From positions 992,001-1,056,000 of the forward strand of contig NZ_CP053021.1 of the NCBI RefSeq assembly GCF_013001025.1: a stretch of 64,000 bases of DNA, in the 5' to 3' direction. Positions within the stretch are counted from its first letter, which is position 1; each line of letters begins with the position of its first letter. The DNA is from Sphingobium yanoikuyae (lineage in GTDB: Bacteria; Pseudomonadota; Alphaproteobacteria; Sphingomonadales; Sphingomonadaceae). The translations under genes were made by a program, and so were the position numbers. The notes under the pieces are model-generated. The model searched no databases. It worked only from the letters and a program-made list of their open reading frames with translations, and was not told where the DNA came from. Of the stretch, positions 46,932 through 57,010 are shown piece by piece.

Positions 46932-48191
46932 ATGCGTCGCGTCGTCGTAACCGGCCTTGGCATGGTAAGCCCGCTTGGCGGGGATGTCGAAACCACCTGG
47001 AAGAACATCATCGCGTCGAAATCCGGCGCGGCGACGATCACCCGCTTCGACGCCACCGATTACAAGTGCCGCATCGCCTGCGAAGTGAAGCCGGCGGATC
47101 ATGAATATGGCTATGACGCCTCGCTGGACGTCGACCACAAGATCCAGCGCCAGGTCGATCCGTTCATCGTCTATGGCATTTCCGCCGCCAGCCAGGCGCT
47201 GCGCGACGCGGGCCTGGACAATATGTCGGAAGAAGAGCGCCTGCGCGCCGGCTGCTCGATCGGTTCGGGCATCGGCGGCCTGCCGGGCATCGAAAGCGAA
47301 TCGCTGGTGCTGGCCAACAAGGGCCCCAACCGGGTTTCGCCGCACTTCGTCCATGGCCGCCTGATCAACCTGATCTCGGGCCAGGTCTCGATCAAGTACG
47401 GCCTGATGGGTCCGAACCATGCCGTCGTCACCGCCTGTTCGACCGGCGCCCACTCGATCGGCGACGCTGCGCGCATGATCGCGATGGACGATGCTGACGT
47501 GATGCTGGCGGGTGGCGCGGAAAGCGCGATCTGCCCGATCGGCATTGCCGGCTTCGCCCAGGCGCGTGCGCTCTCGACCGGCTTCAACGACACGCCGGAA
47601 AAGGCGTCGCGTCCCTATGACGTCAACCGTGACGGCTTCGTCATGGGCGAAGGCGCGGGCGTGGTCGTGCTGGAAGAATATGAGCGGGCCAAGGCGCGCG
47701 GCGCGAAAATCTATGCCGAAGTCATCGGCTATGGCCTGACCGGCGACGCCTATCATGTCACCGCGCCGCACCCGGAAGGCAATGGCGGTTTCCGTTCGAT
47801 GCAGATGGCGCTCAAGCGCTCGGGCCTCAGCCTGGAAGATATCGACTATGTGAACGCGCATGGCACCTCGACCCCGCTGGGCGACGAACTGGAACTGGGC
47901 GCGGTCAAGCGTCTGTTCGGCGATCATCTGGGCAGCATGTCGATGTCGTCGACCAAGTCGGCGATCGGCCACCTGCTGGGCGGCGCGGGCGCGGTGGAGA
48001 GCATCTTCTGCATCCTCGCCATGCGCGACCAGATCGTGCCGCCGACGCTCAATCTCGACGAGCCGAGCGAAAGCTGCAAGGGCGTCGACCTGGTCCCGCA
48101 CGTCGCCAAGGAGCGCAAGGTGCGCGCGGTGCTGAACAACTCGTTCGGCTTCGGCGGCACCAACGCCTCGCTCATCATGAAGGCGATCTGA
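46932..48191 (+). CDS. fabF: 3-oxoacyl-ACP synthase II
   Basis: 419 residues. The active-site Cys169 is in VTACSTGAHS, and His residues are in NAHGTSTP and KSAIGHLLGG. Length and motifs match FabF. It condenses malonyl-ACP with acyl-ACP and controls chain length. The start MRRVVVTGLGMVS has GGAGCAAGCAT upstream. A perfect 11-bp stem-loop follows the gene. Confidence 0.97.
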   Translation: MRRVVVTGLGMVSPLGGDVETTWKNIIASKSGAATITRFDATDYKCRIACEVKPADHEYGYDASLDVDHKIQRQVDPFIVYGISAASQALRDAGLDNMSEEERLRAGCSIGSGIGGLPGIESESLVLANKGPNRVSPHFVHGRLINLISGQVSIKYGLMGPNHAVVTACSTGAHSIGDAARMIAMDDADVMLAGGAESAICPIGIAGFAQARALSTGFNDTPEKASRPYDVNRDGFVMGEGAGVVVLEEYERAKARGAKIYAEVIGYGLTGDAYHVTAPHPEGNGGFRSMQMALKRSGLSLEDIDYVNAHGTSTPLGDELELGAVKRLFGDHLGSMSMSSTKSAIGHLLGGAGAVESIFCILAMRDQIVPPTLNLDEPSESCKGVDLVPHVAKERKVRAVLNNSFGFGGTNASLIMKAI

Positions 48192-48197
48192 TACGCC

Positions 48198-48225
48198 TGA
48201 TCCTCCCCTGAAAAGGGGAGGATCA
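48198..48225. repeat. Perfect stem-loop after fabF
   Basis: TGATCCTCCCC, loop TGAAAA, GGGGAGGATCA. There is no T-tract on either strand, so it may be a small dispersed palindrome or processing site. The outer stem resembles that of the terminator at 21452. Confidence 0.6.
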
Positions 48226-48270
48226 TGTAAGCCATAGCCGGTTGGGCATTATTTGGGTCGGGCAGTTGGG

Positions 48271-49272
48271 ATGATGGCAAGACGATCCGGCGCAAATCCG
48301 GTGCGGCGACTGGGCTGCATCATCCTTCTGATCGGCCTGGCCGTTGTCGCCTTTGTCGGTTTCCGCTTCGTCCATGGCTGGACCGAGACGGGGCCGGCCA
48401 CCCAGAATATCAGCATCGTCGTGCCGGAGGGATCGACCCTGTCCGATGCCGCGGTGCTGCTGAAATCGGCTGGCGCGGTGCGTTCGGCCGATGCCTTCCT
48501 GACCCGCGCGAAGGTCTTTGGCGGCGCCAAGCCGATCAAGGCCGGCGAGTTCGTGGTGCCCAAGGGCGCCAGCAACCGCGAGATATTGTCGATCCTGCAG
48601 GGCGGCAAGACGCTGACCCGGCTGGTCACCATCCCCGAAGGCATGCCGTCGATCCTGGTGCAGGAACGGCTGATGGCCAATGACGAGCTGACCGGCGATG
48701 TCGCGGTGCCGCAAGAGGGCAGCGTGCTGCCCGACAGCTATGCCTTCGACAAGGGCGAGCCGCGCGCCGCGGTGCTGAAGCGGATGCAGGCGGCGATGGA
48801 CAAGGCGCTGGCGAAGCTCTGGGCCGAACGCGCGCCCAACACGATCGCCAAGTCGCCCCAGGAGGCGATCATCCTCGCCTCTATCGTCGAGAAGGAAACC
48901 GCGATCGCCAAGGAGCGGCCGATGGTCGCGGGCGTCTACAGCAACCGTCTGCGCAAGAACATGATGCTGCAGGCCGACCCGACGATCATCTATCCGATCA
49001 CCAGGGGCAAGCCGCTCGGGCGCCGGATCAAGAAGTCCGAGATCGCCGACGTCAACGACTACAACACCTATGCGATGACCGGCCTGCCCAAGGGGCCGAT
49101 CGCCAATCCGGGCCGGCTGTCGATCCTGGCGGTGCTGCACCCGGCGGAGACGAATGCGCTCTATTTCGTCGCGGACGGGAAGGGCGGCCATATCTTTGCC
49201 GACACCTATCAGCAGCATAATGAGAATGTGCGCAAGTGGTTCGAGATCCGCCGCGCGCGGGGCGAGCTGTAA
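48271..49272 (+). CDS. mltG: Endolytic murein transglycosylase
   Basis: 333 residues. A single N-terminal helix (about 15-33), a LysM-like region, then the YceG/MltG domain. Glu207 in SIVEKETAIAK is the catalytic glutamate, and LQADPTIIYP and YNTYAMTGLPKGPIANPG are family motifs. It cleaves nascent glycan strands at the inner-membrane outer face. ATG 48271 was chosen; a TTG-initiated frame 18 bases upstream has no better ribosome site. It is commonly found beside fabF-type genes. Confidence 0.93.
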   Translation: MMARRSGANPVRRLGCIILLIGLAVVAFVGFRFVHGWTETGPATQNISIVVPEGSTLSDAAVLLKSAGAVRSADAFLTRAKVFGGAKPIKAGEFVVPKGASNREILSILQGGKTLTRLVTIPEGMPSILVQERLMANDELTGDVAVPQEGSVLPDSYAFDKGEPRAAVLKRMQAAMDKALAKLWAERAPNTIAKSPQEAIILASIVEKETAIAKERPMVAGVYSNRLRKNMMLQADPTIIYPITRGKPLGRRIKKSEIADVNDYNTYAMTGLPKGPIANPGRLSILAVLHPAETNALYFVADGKGGHIFADTYQQHNENVRKWFEIRRARGEL

Positions 49273-49303
49273 AGCCCGGCTTGGTCGATATATAGCCGGG
49301 CTT
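49272..49303 (+). terminator. Hairpin at the end of mltG
   Basis: AAGCCCGGCT and AGCCGGGCTT enclose a 12-base loop, starting at the stop codon. No T-tract follows, so function is uncertain. Confidence 0.45.
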
Positions 49304-49330
49304 GCCACATGGCCCGGCGCGCGCTAGAGA

Positions 49331-49461
49331 CAGTCCAGCATCAAGAGTTGGGGCGACGCCCAACGCCAACCTGCCGTTCCGGGCAAGGTGGCACTCCCGA
49401 TCCGGGAGGATGTGGCCGATCCGGCAACAAAGCGGACCTCAGCCACCGATCGTCGCCCCGA
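49331..49461 (+). promoter_or_regulatory. SAM-I/IV-like riboswitch leader of metA
   Basis: The leader has three stacked helices and family-like junction bases. A six-pair stem GTTGGG/CCCAAC lies at 49347-49364. A hairpin with GCCAACCTGCC and GGGCAAGGTGGC spans 49365-49392. A perfect stem CTCCCG/CGGGAG lies at 49394-49408. The AACCT...AAGGTG pair and ATCAAGAG are like SAM-I/SAM-IV aptamers recalled from family alignments. GGGGCGACG (49350-49358) complements CGTCGCCCC (49451-49459) just before the ribosome site. The riboswitch call fits metA but needs a covariance search. Confidence 0.65.
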
Positions 49462-49480
49462 CAGGAAGGACTGACGAGAC

Positions 49481-50407
49481 GTGCCGATCAAGATTGCCGA
49501 CGACCTGCCCGCCCGCCGCACGCTGGAAGCCGAGGGCGTTGCCGTGATGGGCGAGGCGGATGCGGTGCGGCAGGATATCCGCCCGCTGCGGATCGCGCTG
49601 CTGAACCTGATGCCCAACAAGATCGATACCGAGACGCAGCTTGCGCGGCTGCTCGGCGCCTCGCCGTTGCAGGTGGAACTGACGCTGGTGCGGATCAGCG
49701 ACCATGTGTCGCGCAACACCTCCGCCGATCATATGCAGTCCTTCTACCGCGCCTGGACCGATGTGCGCGACGAGCGGTTCGATGGCTTCCTGATCACCGG
49801 CGCGCCGGTCGAGCATCTGGCGTTCGAGGAGGTGAGCTACTGGCAGGAACTGCGCGCGATCTTCGACTGGACCCAGACCCATGTGCATCGTTCGCTCAGC
49901 ATCTGCTGGGCGGCGCAGGCGGCGCTCCATCATTTCCACGGGGTCGAGAAACATGCGCTGGAGCGCAAGGCGTTCGGCGTGTTCCGCCATCGCAACCATG
50001 CCCCGGCCTCGCCCTATCTGCGGGGCTTTTCGGACGATTTCTCGATCCCGGTGTCGCGCTGGTCGGAAGTGCGGCGGGAATCGCTGCCGGTCGATCGCGG
50101 GCTGCAATTGCTGGCCGACAGCGCGGAGACCGGGCCTTGCCTGGTCCATGATCCGCGCCATGGCTTCCTGCACATGTTCAACCATGTCGAATATGACACG
50201 CGCACCCTGGGCGACGAATATGCGCGCGACGGCGGCCGCCAGATGCCGGCCCATTATTTTCCCGACGACGACCCGACCCGCCCGCCGGAAAATCGCTGGC
50301 GCAGCCATGCCCATCTGCTGTTCGGCAACTGGATCAACGATCTCTACCAGACCGCGCCGTTCGACGTGGACATGATCGGCCAGGAGATATTGCAGAGCGC
50401 GGCCTGA
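49481..50407 (+). CDS. metA: Homoserine O-acyltransferase (MetA type), probably acetyl-CoA specific
   Basis: 308 residues. The catalytic set matches E. coli numbering exactly: Lys47, Cys142 (ICWAAQAALH), His235 and Glu237 (NHVEYD). Residue 111 is Glu (GAPVEHLAF); in this family Glu111 has been tied to acetyl-CoA and Gly111 to succinyl-CoA. It activates homoserine for methionine synthesis. GTG start behind AGGAAGGA. A candidate SAM riboswitch lies directly upstream, giving feedback control. Confidence 0.95.
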   Translation: MPIKIADDLPARRTLEAEGVAVMGEADAVRQDIRPLRIALLNLMPNKIDTETQLARLLGASPLQVELTLVRISDHVSRNTSADHMQSFYRAWTDVRDERFDGFLITGAPVEHLAFEEVSYWQELRAIFDWTQTHVHRSLSICWAAQAALHHFHGVEKHALERKAFGVFRHRNHAPASPYLRGFSDDFSIPVSRWSEVRRESLPVDRGLQLLADSAETGPCLVHDPRHGFLHMFNHVEYDTRTLGDEYARDGGRQMPAHYFPDDDPTRPPENRWRSHAHLLFGNWINDLYQTAPFDVDMIGQEILQSAA

Positions 50408-50417
50408 TCGGCGCCGA

Positions 50418-50837
50418 TCAGCGCAGCAGGCCCTTAGCCGCCTGACTGCGGGCGTAGAGCCACTGGCCGATGCCGATCAGGACGATGATCGCCGGGAAGA
50501 TCGCCGCGCCCGCGCCCTTCACCGCCAGCAGGTCGGTGCCGAGGAACGTGTATCCGAACTGGACGATCACCGCGAGCAGCGACAGCAGGAACAGCGGCAC
50601 GGCGACGCGACGGCGCAGCAGCAGGGCGATTGCGCCCAGCGTGCCGGCGCCCACCGCCACCGCATAGACGGCCCAGGCCCAGCCGGGCATCTGGGCAAAG
50701 GCGCGTGCGGTGTCAGGATCGGTTTTGGCGAGTTCGCCAAGATCGGCGCCATATTGCATGACGAAGGCAGCGACCCCCATCAGGTTCCATAGCAGCAGGA
50801 TGACGGCGATGATGACGAAGGATGCCGGTGCGCGCAT
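50418..50837 (-). CDS. Small four-helix membrane protein
   Basis: 139 residues with four hydrophobic segments (about 7-27, 50-68, 74-95, 105-125). No motif recognised beyond being a sphingomonad-type small membrane protein. The start MRAPASFVII is chosen for GGAGGGGAAGC upstream; a longer frame includes this ribosome site and is unlikely. It is convergent with metA, only 10 bases away. Confidence 0.7.
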   Translation of the reverse strand: MRAPASFVIIAVILLLWNLMGVAAFVMQYGADLGELAKTDPDTARAFAQMPGWAWAVYAVAVGAGTLGAIALLLRRRVAVPLFLLSLLAVIVQFGYTFLGTDLLAVKGAGAAIFPAIIVLIGIGQWLYARSQAAKGLLR

Positions 50838-50944
50838 GATGCTTCCCCTCCTGGGCCGCGTCTGCTTGCCGGGCGCGGCATCTGTCATCATATAGCCTGT
50901 CCCGGCCGGGCGAAAGTCCGCCATCGCGTTGCAGGGAGGCGGTT

Positions 50945-51448
50945 CTGGCTGATCCGATCATTGTCACCGCGCTGCTGGGCGCCGCCGATTTCGCCTGGGC
51001 GGATGGCTTGCGCCGCGCCCATTTTCCGCCCGAACGCAATCAGGTGCCGGCGCATGTCACCCTGTTCCATCATCTGCCGCCTTCGCTGCTGCCGGAACTC
51101 AGGACGCGGATGAAACAGATATGCGCCGGCCCGGCGCCACGGGCGCGGCTGGGCGATGTGTTGCTGCTGGGGCAGGGGGTCGCCTATCGCATCGACAGTC
51201 CCGATCTGGCGGCGTTGCGTGGCGAATTGGCGGACGCCTTCACAGGCCTGCTGACGCCGCAGGACCAGGCCGGCTTTCGCCCGCATCTGACCGTGCAGAA
51301 CAAGGTGGAGCCCAGGGTCGCGCGGGCGCTGGCCGACCGATTGCGCGCCGATTTCCATCCCCGCCCGCTGGCGATCGCGGGCCTGGCCGCCTGGCACTAT
51401 CGCGGCGGACCATGGGAACTGGCAAGCGAGACCCGGTTTCGGGGGTAG
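50945..51448 (+). CDS. 2H phosphoesterase (2'-5' RNA ligase family), possible CTG start
   Basis: About 167 residues. The two HxT motifs are HVTLFHHLP and HLTVQNK, the catalytic pair of the 2H superfamily. The first beta strand of the family (PIIVTALLG) is encoded only if translation begins well before the first TTG at 51008. No ATG, GTG or TTG exists in frame there, but a CTG at 50945 follows GGGAGGCGGTT at a proper distance. Substrates are RNA or nucleotide 2'-5' or cyclic phosphates. The start is the least certain part. Confidence 0.75.
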   Translation: MADPIIVTALLGAADFAWADGLRRAHFPPERNQVPAHVTLFHHLPPSLLPELRTRMKQICAGPAPRARLGDVLLLGQGVAYRIDSPDLAALRGELADAFTGLLTPQDQAGFRPHLTVQNKVEPRVARALADRLRADFHPRPLAIAGLAAWHYRGGPWELASETRFRG

Positions 51449-51475
51449 CGACGGCAGAATGGGGACGACAGATAG

Positions 51476-51594
51476 CCCCTCCCTTTCAGGGAGGGGTTGG
51501 GGTGGGTGGCGAGCGCAGCGAGATTCTGCCCGATCGACCGTAGGCCGCCGCTATGCGGCGCACCCACCCCCGGCCCCTCCCTGAAAGGGAGGGG
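51476..51594. repeat. Large composite palindromic element
   Basis: Two copies of the small hairpin CCCCTCCCT-TTC-AGGGAGGGG (51476-51496, and its inverse 51574-51594) flank an inner inverted repeat based on GGGTGGGTG and CACCCACCC and a central CGCCGC-TAT-GCGGCG. Each half is about 35 bases. The whole 119-base unit could fold into one long cruciform. It lies between a 2H phosphoesterase gene and the gene at 51652, and resembles REP/BIME-like dispersed elements. Confidence 0.8.
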
Positions 51595-51651
51595 AGTGGG
51601 AAACGTCAGATTCTGCTCGCATCGCGCCCGTTTGCCGGTCATTCTGGCCTC

Positions 51652-52293
51652 ATGAACAAGGGCGTCTTAGCTCAAGCTACGATCCGCGCCAGCGAGGCGC
51701 TGGACGCCGTGTATCGCACTTTCGAGATGCCGGCGCCGTCAACGATCGAAGGCTGCCCTTGCTGTATCGATACGCGCGGCACCGATGTCTTGCTCGCTAC
51801 CCCATTGCGTGAAATCAGCGGCATGGCTCTCTGGCGCTATGTTTCGGGTGCGTTCTTGACGGTTGGTGACGAGCAGGACTTTCGCTATCTGCTGCCGCGC
51901 ATTCTGGACGTTTCAGTGTCTGATCCAGCGAATGCCAACAATCCCGAGATAGTGCTGGGCAAGCTGTCGCTCGCGGGATGGGACTCCTGGCCACCGCATG
52001 AAAAAGCTGTGATCGAAATGTTCGTCGGAGCGTGGTTTGAACTGGCCCTGGCGAGCGATCTTGCAGAAGCAGATGAAGGTTGGATCGGATGGGCTGCCGA
52101 GAGCGTTCTTTGTGGCGCGGCTCGAGCCGGGGTGCAGCTAGACCGCTGGCTACTGCGATTGGCTGCGCCAGACGTCGCGCCGGTTCTGGCTGACATTCGT
52201 GATAGGTTCCCACGCGAGCCATCGGGCTTTTGGGAAGATGTTCCCTGGGCCTTTCATGCGGTGCGAGTATTTTTGGATCAAGGACGAGCCTAG
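51652..52293 (+). CDS. Hypothetical protein in lower-GC region
   Basis: 213 residues, soluble, no domain recognised. CPCC near residue 38 resembles a metal or disulfide pair. Trp-rich helices (GWDSWPPHEKAVIEMF, WFELALAS, EGWIGWAAE) suggest a helical-repeat-like fold. Codon use shows more A/T at third positions than the neighbours. It is close to the large palindrome and may have been acquired. The start at MNKGVLAQAT lacks a strong ribosome site. Confidence 0.55.
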   Translation: MNKGVLAQATIRASEALDAVYRTFEMPAPSTIEGCPCCIDTRGTDVLLATPLREISGMALWRYVSGAFLTVGDEQDFRYLLPRILDVSVSDPANANNPEIVLGKLSLAGWDSWPPHEKAVIEMFVGAWFELALASDLAEADEGWIGWAAESVLCGAARAGVQLDRWLLRLAAPDVAPVLADIRDRFPREPSGFWEDVPWAFHAVRVFLDQGRA

Positions 52294-52682
52294 ATCAGCA
52301 TTCGTCCGATCGGGGCATCCGACTTTCGACTTGCCGCTCAAAGGAGCGACGGGTTCAAAAAAAAGCGGGAGATTCCGATTATCGAGCGCGCTAAGCGGCC
52401 GGCTTCCCTACTCGGCATATTTCTGGTCCACCCTGTGGGATGGAATTGGCCGCTCCCATTGCCCCGATATCGACCTTGCTGCAGCGTCCTGCCGCAACAA
52501 GTCTGTCGCGTCCTGGTCGCCTGATCGTCGCTTCGCTGGCGCGTCGGTGTCGCTTCACAGGCGCGCGATTGTCGCGCCGCCGTCGCTTTCCGATGACCCT
52601 AAGCAGGGAAAATGGCGAAAAACGGGGCGACGACACTGTGAACTTCGTAGGAAAATCCGACTGTCGCGTCGTCGCCGACCGA
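52294..52682. other. 389-base intergenic region, no gene seen
   Basis: Short frames on both strands have no motif. A run of eight A residues at about 52358-52365 and GTCGC-rich words near the right end are the only features; I see no convincing promoter. Confidence 0.4.
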
Positions 52683-53909
52683 TCAGGCCAGGCCCACTTC
52701 CTTGAGCGGGATGCCGGCATCGGCCAGTTGTGCAGGATCGAGATGCGCGGCGGACAGCACATGGGCGCGGCCCTGGACATAGTCCTTGACCGCATTGACG
52801 CAGTCGAGCGCGATCAGCTTGCCGCCCTTCAGATAGACGACCGAGAAACTGCGGGTGGCGGGATCGCCGCGCAGTACCGTCTGGTCGAAACCGGTCGAGA
52901 GGCCCACGGTCTGGAGCTTGAGATCATATTGGTTCGACCAGAACCAGGGGACGGCGTCATAGGCTTCTTCCTTGCCGAGGATGTGGGCGACGGCGGTCTT
53001 GGCCTGGTCATTGGCGTTCTGAACGGATTCGAGGCGCATCTGCGCGCCGCCGGCAAAGCGGTTGGCGTGGGATGCGCAATCGCCCACGGCATAGATATCG
53101 GGCAGCGAGGTTCGGCAATATTCGTCGACATCGACGCCATTGCCGCCGGCCGCGCCCGCCGCGATCAGCGGGCCGGTTTCGGGCACGATGCCGATGCCCA
53201 CGATCACCATGTCGGTCTCGATCCGCTCGCCATCCTGCATCAGCACCGCGGTGGCCCGGCCGTCCTCGACCGCGATACAGTCCATCTTCGCGCCGGTGCG
53301 CAGATCGACGCCATGGGCGCGATGTTCCGCCTCATAGAAGCGCGAGAGATCCTCGCCCGCGACGCGGGCCAGCACCCGGTCGAGCGCTTCGAGCAGGACG
53401 ACGGTCTTGCCGAACTTGGAGAGGACGGCGGCCGCCTCCAGCCCGATATAGCCGCCGCCGATGATGGTGACATGGTTCACGCTGTCGATCTTCGCCATCA
53501 TCGCGTCGACATCGTCGCGACGGCGCACGGCATGGACATTGGCGGCTTCGGCGCCGCTGCAGGTGAGCATCCGGGGGCTGCCGCCGGTACACCAGATCAG
53601 CTTGTCATAGCCGATTTCCGCGTCGCCGACGGTGACGAACTTGCCGACCGGATCGACGCTCCTGACCCGCTTGCCCAGAAGCATGTCGATCTTGCGCTCG
53701 TCCCAGAAGGCGGCGGGGCGGATCAGGATGCGGTCGAAGCTCTTGTCGCCGGCGAAATATTCCTTGGACAAAGGCGGACGCTCATAGGGCGGATCTTTCT
53801 CGTCGCCGATCATGCCGACCGAGCCTTCGAAGCCGTGCTGGCGCAGCGAGATCGCCGCCTGCGCGCCGGCATGGCCGGCCCCCACGATCAGAACGTCATA
53901 ATAGCTCAT
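52683..53909 (-). CDS. FAD-dependent ferredoxin reductase (rubredoxin/ferredoxin reductase type)
   Basis: 408 residues. The FAD motif is [11 protein letters not shown] near the N-terminus, the NAD(P)H motif [11 protein letters not shown] is mid-protein, and the second FAD motif is [24 protein letters not shown] matches putidaredoxin/rhodocoxin reductases. It passes electrons from NAD(P)H to a ferredoxin serving a monooxygenase or dioxygenase. No ferredoxin or oxygenase gene is next to it. ATG 53909 or 53921 are both possible, sharing AGAGG upstream. Confidence 0.88.
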   Translation of the reverse strand: MSYYDVLIVGAGHAGAQAAISLRQHGFEGSVGMIGDEKDPPYERPPLSKEYFAGDKSFDRILIRPAAFWDERKIDMLLGKRVRSVDPVGKFVTVGDAEIGYDKLIWCTGGSPRMLTCSGAEAANVHAVRRRDDVDAMMAKIDSVNHVTIIGGGYIGLEAAAVLSKFGKTVVLLEALDRVLARVAGEDLSRFYEAEHRAHGVDLRTGAKMDCIAVEDGRATAVLMQDGERIETDMVIVGIGIVPETGPLIAAGAAGGNGVDVDEYCRTSLPDIYAVGDCASHANRFAGGAQMRLESVQNANDQAKTAVAHILGKEEAYDAVPWFWSNQYDLKLQTVGLSTGFDQTVLRGDPATRSFSVVYLKGGKLIALDCVNAVKDYVQGRAHVLSAAHLDPAQLADAGIPLKEVGLA

Positions 53910-54032
53910 CCGCCCGCTCATCCTCTTTTATCCGGGGTTTTGCTTGGCGGCATTTGGCGGTGCTGGCAAGCGCCGATGTGGCGGGGCGGGCAAGCGATGC
54001 GCGCCAACCATCGTCGGGGCGCTGTGCGCCGA

Positions 54033-55133
<1,101 letters not shown>

Positions 55134-55214
55134 TCAGAAGGGCGCTGCGCCAGTCCGTCCGTTTCCCGCGTCTGGCCGAGGCTGAAGGGACGGAAAAGCG
55201 CGATAAAGGGCGGT

Positions 55215-56258
55215 TCAGGCGGTCTTGCGGATCAGGCGGCGACCCAGCAGCACACCGACGATGCCGAGCAGGAACAGGGTCCAGCCCGGCGCTTCGGGCA
55301 CCGGCGTGCCGCCCGAGCTGCTGCCGGTCGGCGGATCGATCGGCGGGGTATAGCCGCCAGTATAGGTGCCCAGATGCATCTCGCCATTCTGGGTCAGGTT
55401 GCCGAACACGGCCGATCCCTGGATATAGTTGGCGGTGGTCGCATCGGCCCAGGGCGCGAGCAGCGATCCGCCCCAGCTGTTGGTGAGGTCGAGCGACTGG
55501 GCGTCGCCGAAATTCCAGATCACATGTTCGCCCAGATTGGCGGTGCCGCCCAGGAAATTGTCGTTGAGGCTGACCGCGCTGCCGCTGACATTGACGATCG
55601 CGGTGTCGGCGCCGTTCAGGTTGAAGGCGATCTCGCCCACCTTGTCGAGATCGGCGGCGCTGATCGAGAAGACGGCCAGGCCGTTGGCGTCGGGGCTGGC
55701 GTTGAAGGTGGCGCGGCTGCCGCTGATGACCATGTCGCTGTTGGCGGCCAGGCCCGACAGGTTGGTCGACAATTGTTTCATGCTGCCGGCCAGCACCGTG
55801 CCCTGCGTCGCCAGGCTGGATGCGAAGCCGGGGTCCGACGTAGCCAGGCCGGACTGGACGCTGTTCTGGTTGATATTGGTGTTGCTGATGGTGCCGCCAA
55901 CCTTCACCGTCTGGGCCGCGCCATTGAGGTTGAAGCCGCTTTCGACATTACCGCCGACCAGTGCGCCCGACCCGTTGTTCAAATTCTTGATGCCGCCGGT
56001 GACATTGCCGACCACGGTGAGGCCCGCCTGGCCCGTGGCGGACGTGGCGGGGGTGCTGATCTGGTAGCTGGAGGAGGTGCCGGTGAGGTCGCCGCCAACG
56101 AAGGTGCGGCCCTCCACTTCGGAAGAGGAACTGAGGTCGCCCAGCACGATCAGATTCCATTCGCGCAGCGCGTCGGTGCCGGTGACTGGGGAGGCATAAG
56201 CGGGGGCGGCGGCCAGCAGCGCCAGCGACGCCGAAACCATGAAACCGGTATTTTTCAT
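55215..56258 (-). CDS. Choice-of-anchor A / PEP-CTERM surface protein
   Basis: 347 residues. A signal peptide (MKNTGFMVSASLALLAA) is followed by a long Gly/Asn/Ser/Val-rich beta-structured region (choice-of-anchor A style). The C-terminal sorting signal is PVPEAPGWTLFLLGIVGVLL followed by an Arg-rich tail (GRRLIRKT), the PEP-CTERM pattern processed by exosortase. It would be attached to the envelope or exopolysaccharide. No exosortase gene is in the window. Confidence 0.85.
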   Translation of the reverse strand: MKNTGFMVSASLALLAAAPAYASPVTGTDALREWNLIVLGDLSSSSEVEGRTFVGGDLTGTSSSYQISTPATSATGQAGLTVVGNVTGGIKNLNNGSGALVGGNVESGFNLNGAAQTVKVGGTISNTNINQNSVQSGLATSDPGFASSLATQGTVLAGSMKQLSTNLSGLAANSDMVISGSRATFNASPDANGLAVFSISAADLDKVGEIAFNLNGADTAIVNVSGSAVSLNDNFLGGTANLGEHVIWNFGDAQSLDLTNSWGGSLLAPWADATTANYIQGSAVFGNLTQNGEMHLGTYTGGYTPPIDPPTGSSSGGTPVPEAPGWTLFLLGIVGVLLGRRLIRKTA

Positions 56259-56479
56259 AATAGATAACGCCAAGTCTTCGCATGTCGTCACAATGGATTG
56301 CGTGACGCGTGGCGAAGTCCCCCCTTCCGCTCTCTGGATTGTCGGCCCCGACTCCGGCGCCGGAGCGCCAAGGACAGGGTGGGGGCGCCATAGTCCTGTC
56401 GGGCCAGTGCGGCAATATTTTATTAACTATTGCACGAAGAGCGTGGCCGCTCGTCTTGGCAAGGGAAGTCGCGGACTTT

Positions 56480-56869
56480 TCAGGTCAGGGTCAGGTAAAG
56501 TTCCGCCTCGATCAGCCACTCGCTGCCAATCTGCCGCCATTTGGCGGTGTAGGCGCCCGAGGCGATGAGGATGCCGGACGAGGCGGCGGCGCCCTGCCAA
56601 TGGCCATGTTCGAAGGCGATCGGTTCGATGGGCGAGACGAGGATCGTGTCGGGCGTGCGGGTGTAGATGCTGCGGTCGGGTGCGGCAAATTCGCGCTTCC
56701 AGGCCATCAACTGCGCCTTGCGCCCGGTAATGACGCCGCTGTCGGTGCCCGTCACCATCACGACATCCTGTGCCAGGATTGGCCCGATGGCGGCTAGGTC
56801 GGCATCGGCGAGCGCCCGGTTGAAGCTGGCGCGGCGCAGGCGGATGGCAAGATCGGCGGTGGCGGTCAT
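56480..56869 (-). CDS. NTF2-like (SnoaL/DUF4440) protein
   Basis: 129 residues, NTF2-like cone fold. Recognisable pattern: RRASFNRALADADLAAIGPILAQDV, and a later GAYTAKWRQIGSEWLI with the Trp-rich end strand. Such proteins can be small hydrolases, isomerases or binding proteins; the substrate is not given by sequence. The start at MTATADLAI is preferred over a longer frame. It sits between the TonB receptor and the PEP-CTERM gene, on the same strand. Confidence 0.75.
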   Translation of the reverse strand: MTATADLAIRLRRASFNRALADADLAAIGPILAQDVVMVTGTDSGVITGRKAQLMAWKREFAAPDRSIYTRTPDTILVSPIEPIAFEHGHWQGAAASSGILIASGAYTAKWRQIGSEWLIEAELYLTLT

Positions 56870-56916
56870 GGCGCTTCCCTTAGCAGGCGGCGCTGCCATC
56901 GCCATGCCCGTCAGGC

Positions 56917-56950
56917 AAAAAAGAACGCCCGCAGCGGGCTGCGGGCGTTC
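56917..56950 (-). terminator. Terminator of siderophore-type TonB receptor
   Basis: GAACGCCCGCAGC and its exact complement (56938-56950), followed on the minus strand by TTTTTT. Confidence 0.9.
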
Positions 56951-57010
56951 CGTTCGCCAGACCGGGCCATGTCGAGGAGGGCATGGCCGGCCTGGCGGGG
57001 AGAGGAGGGG

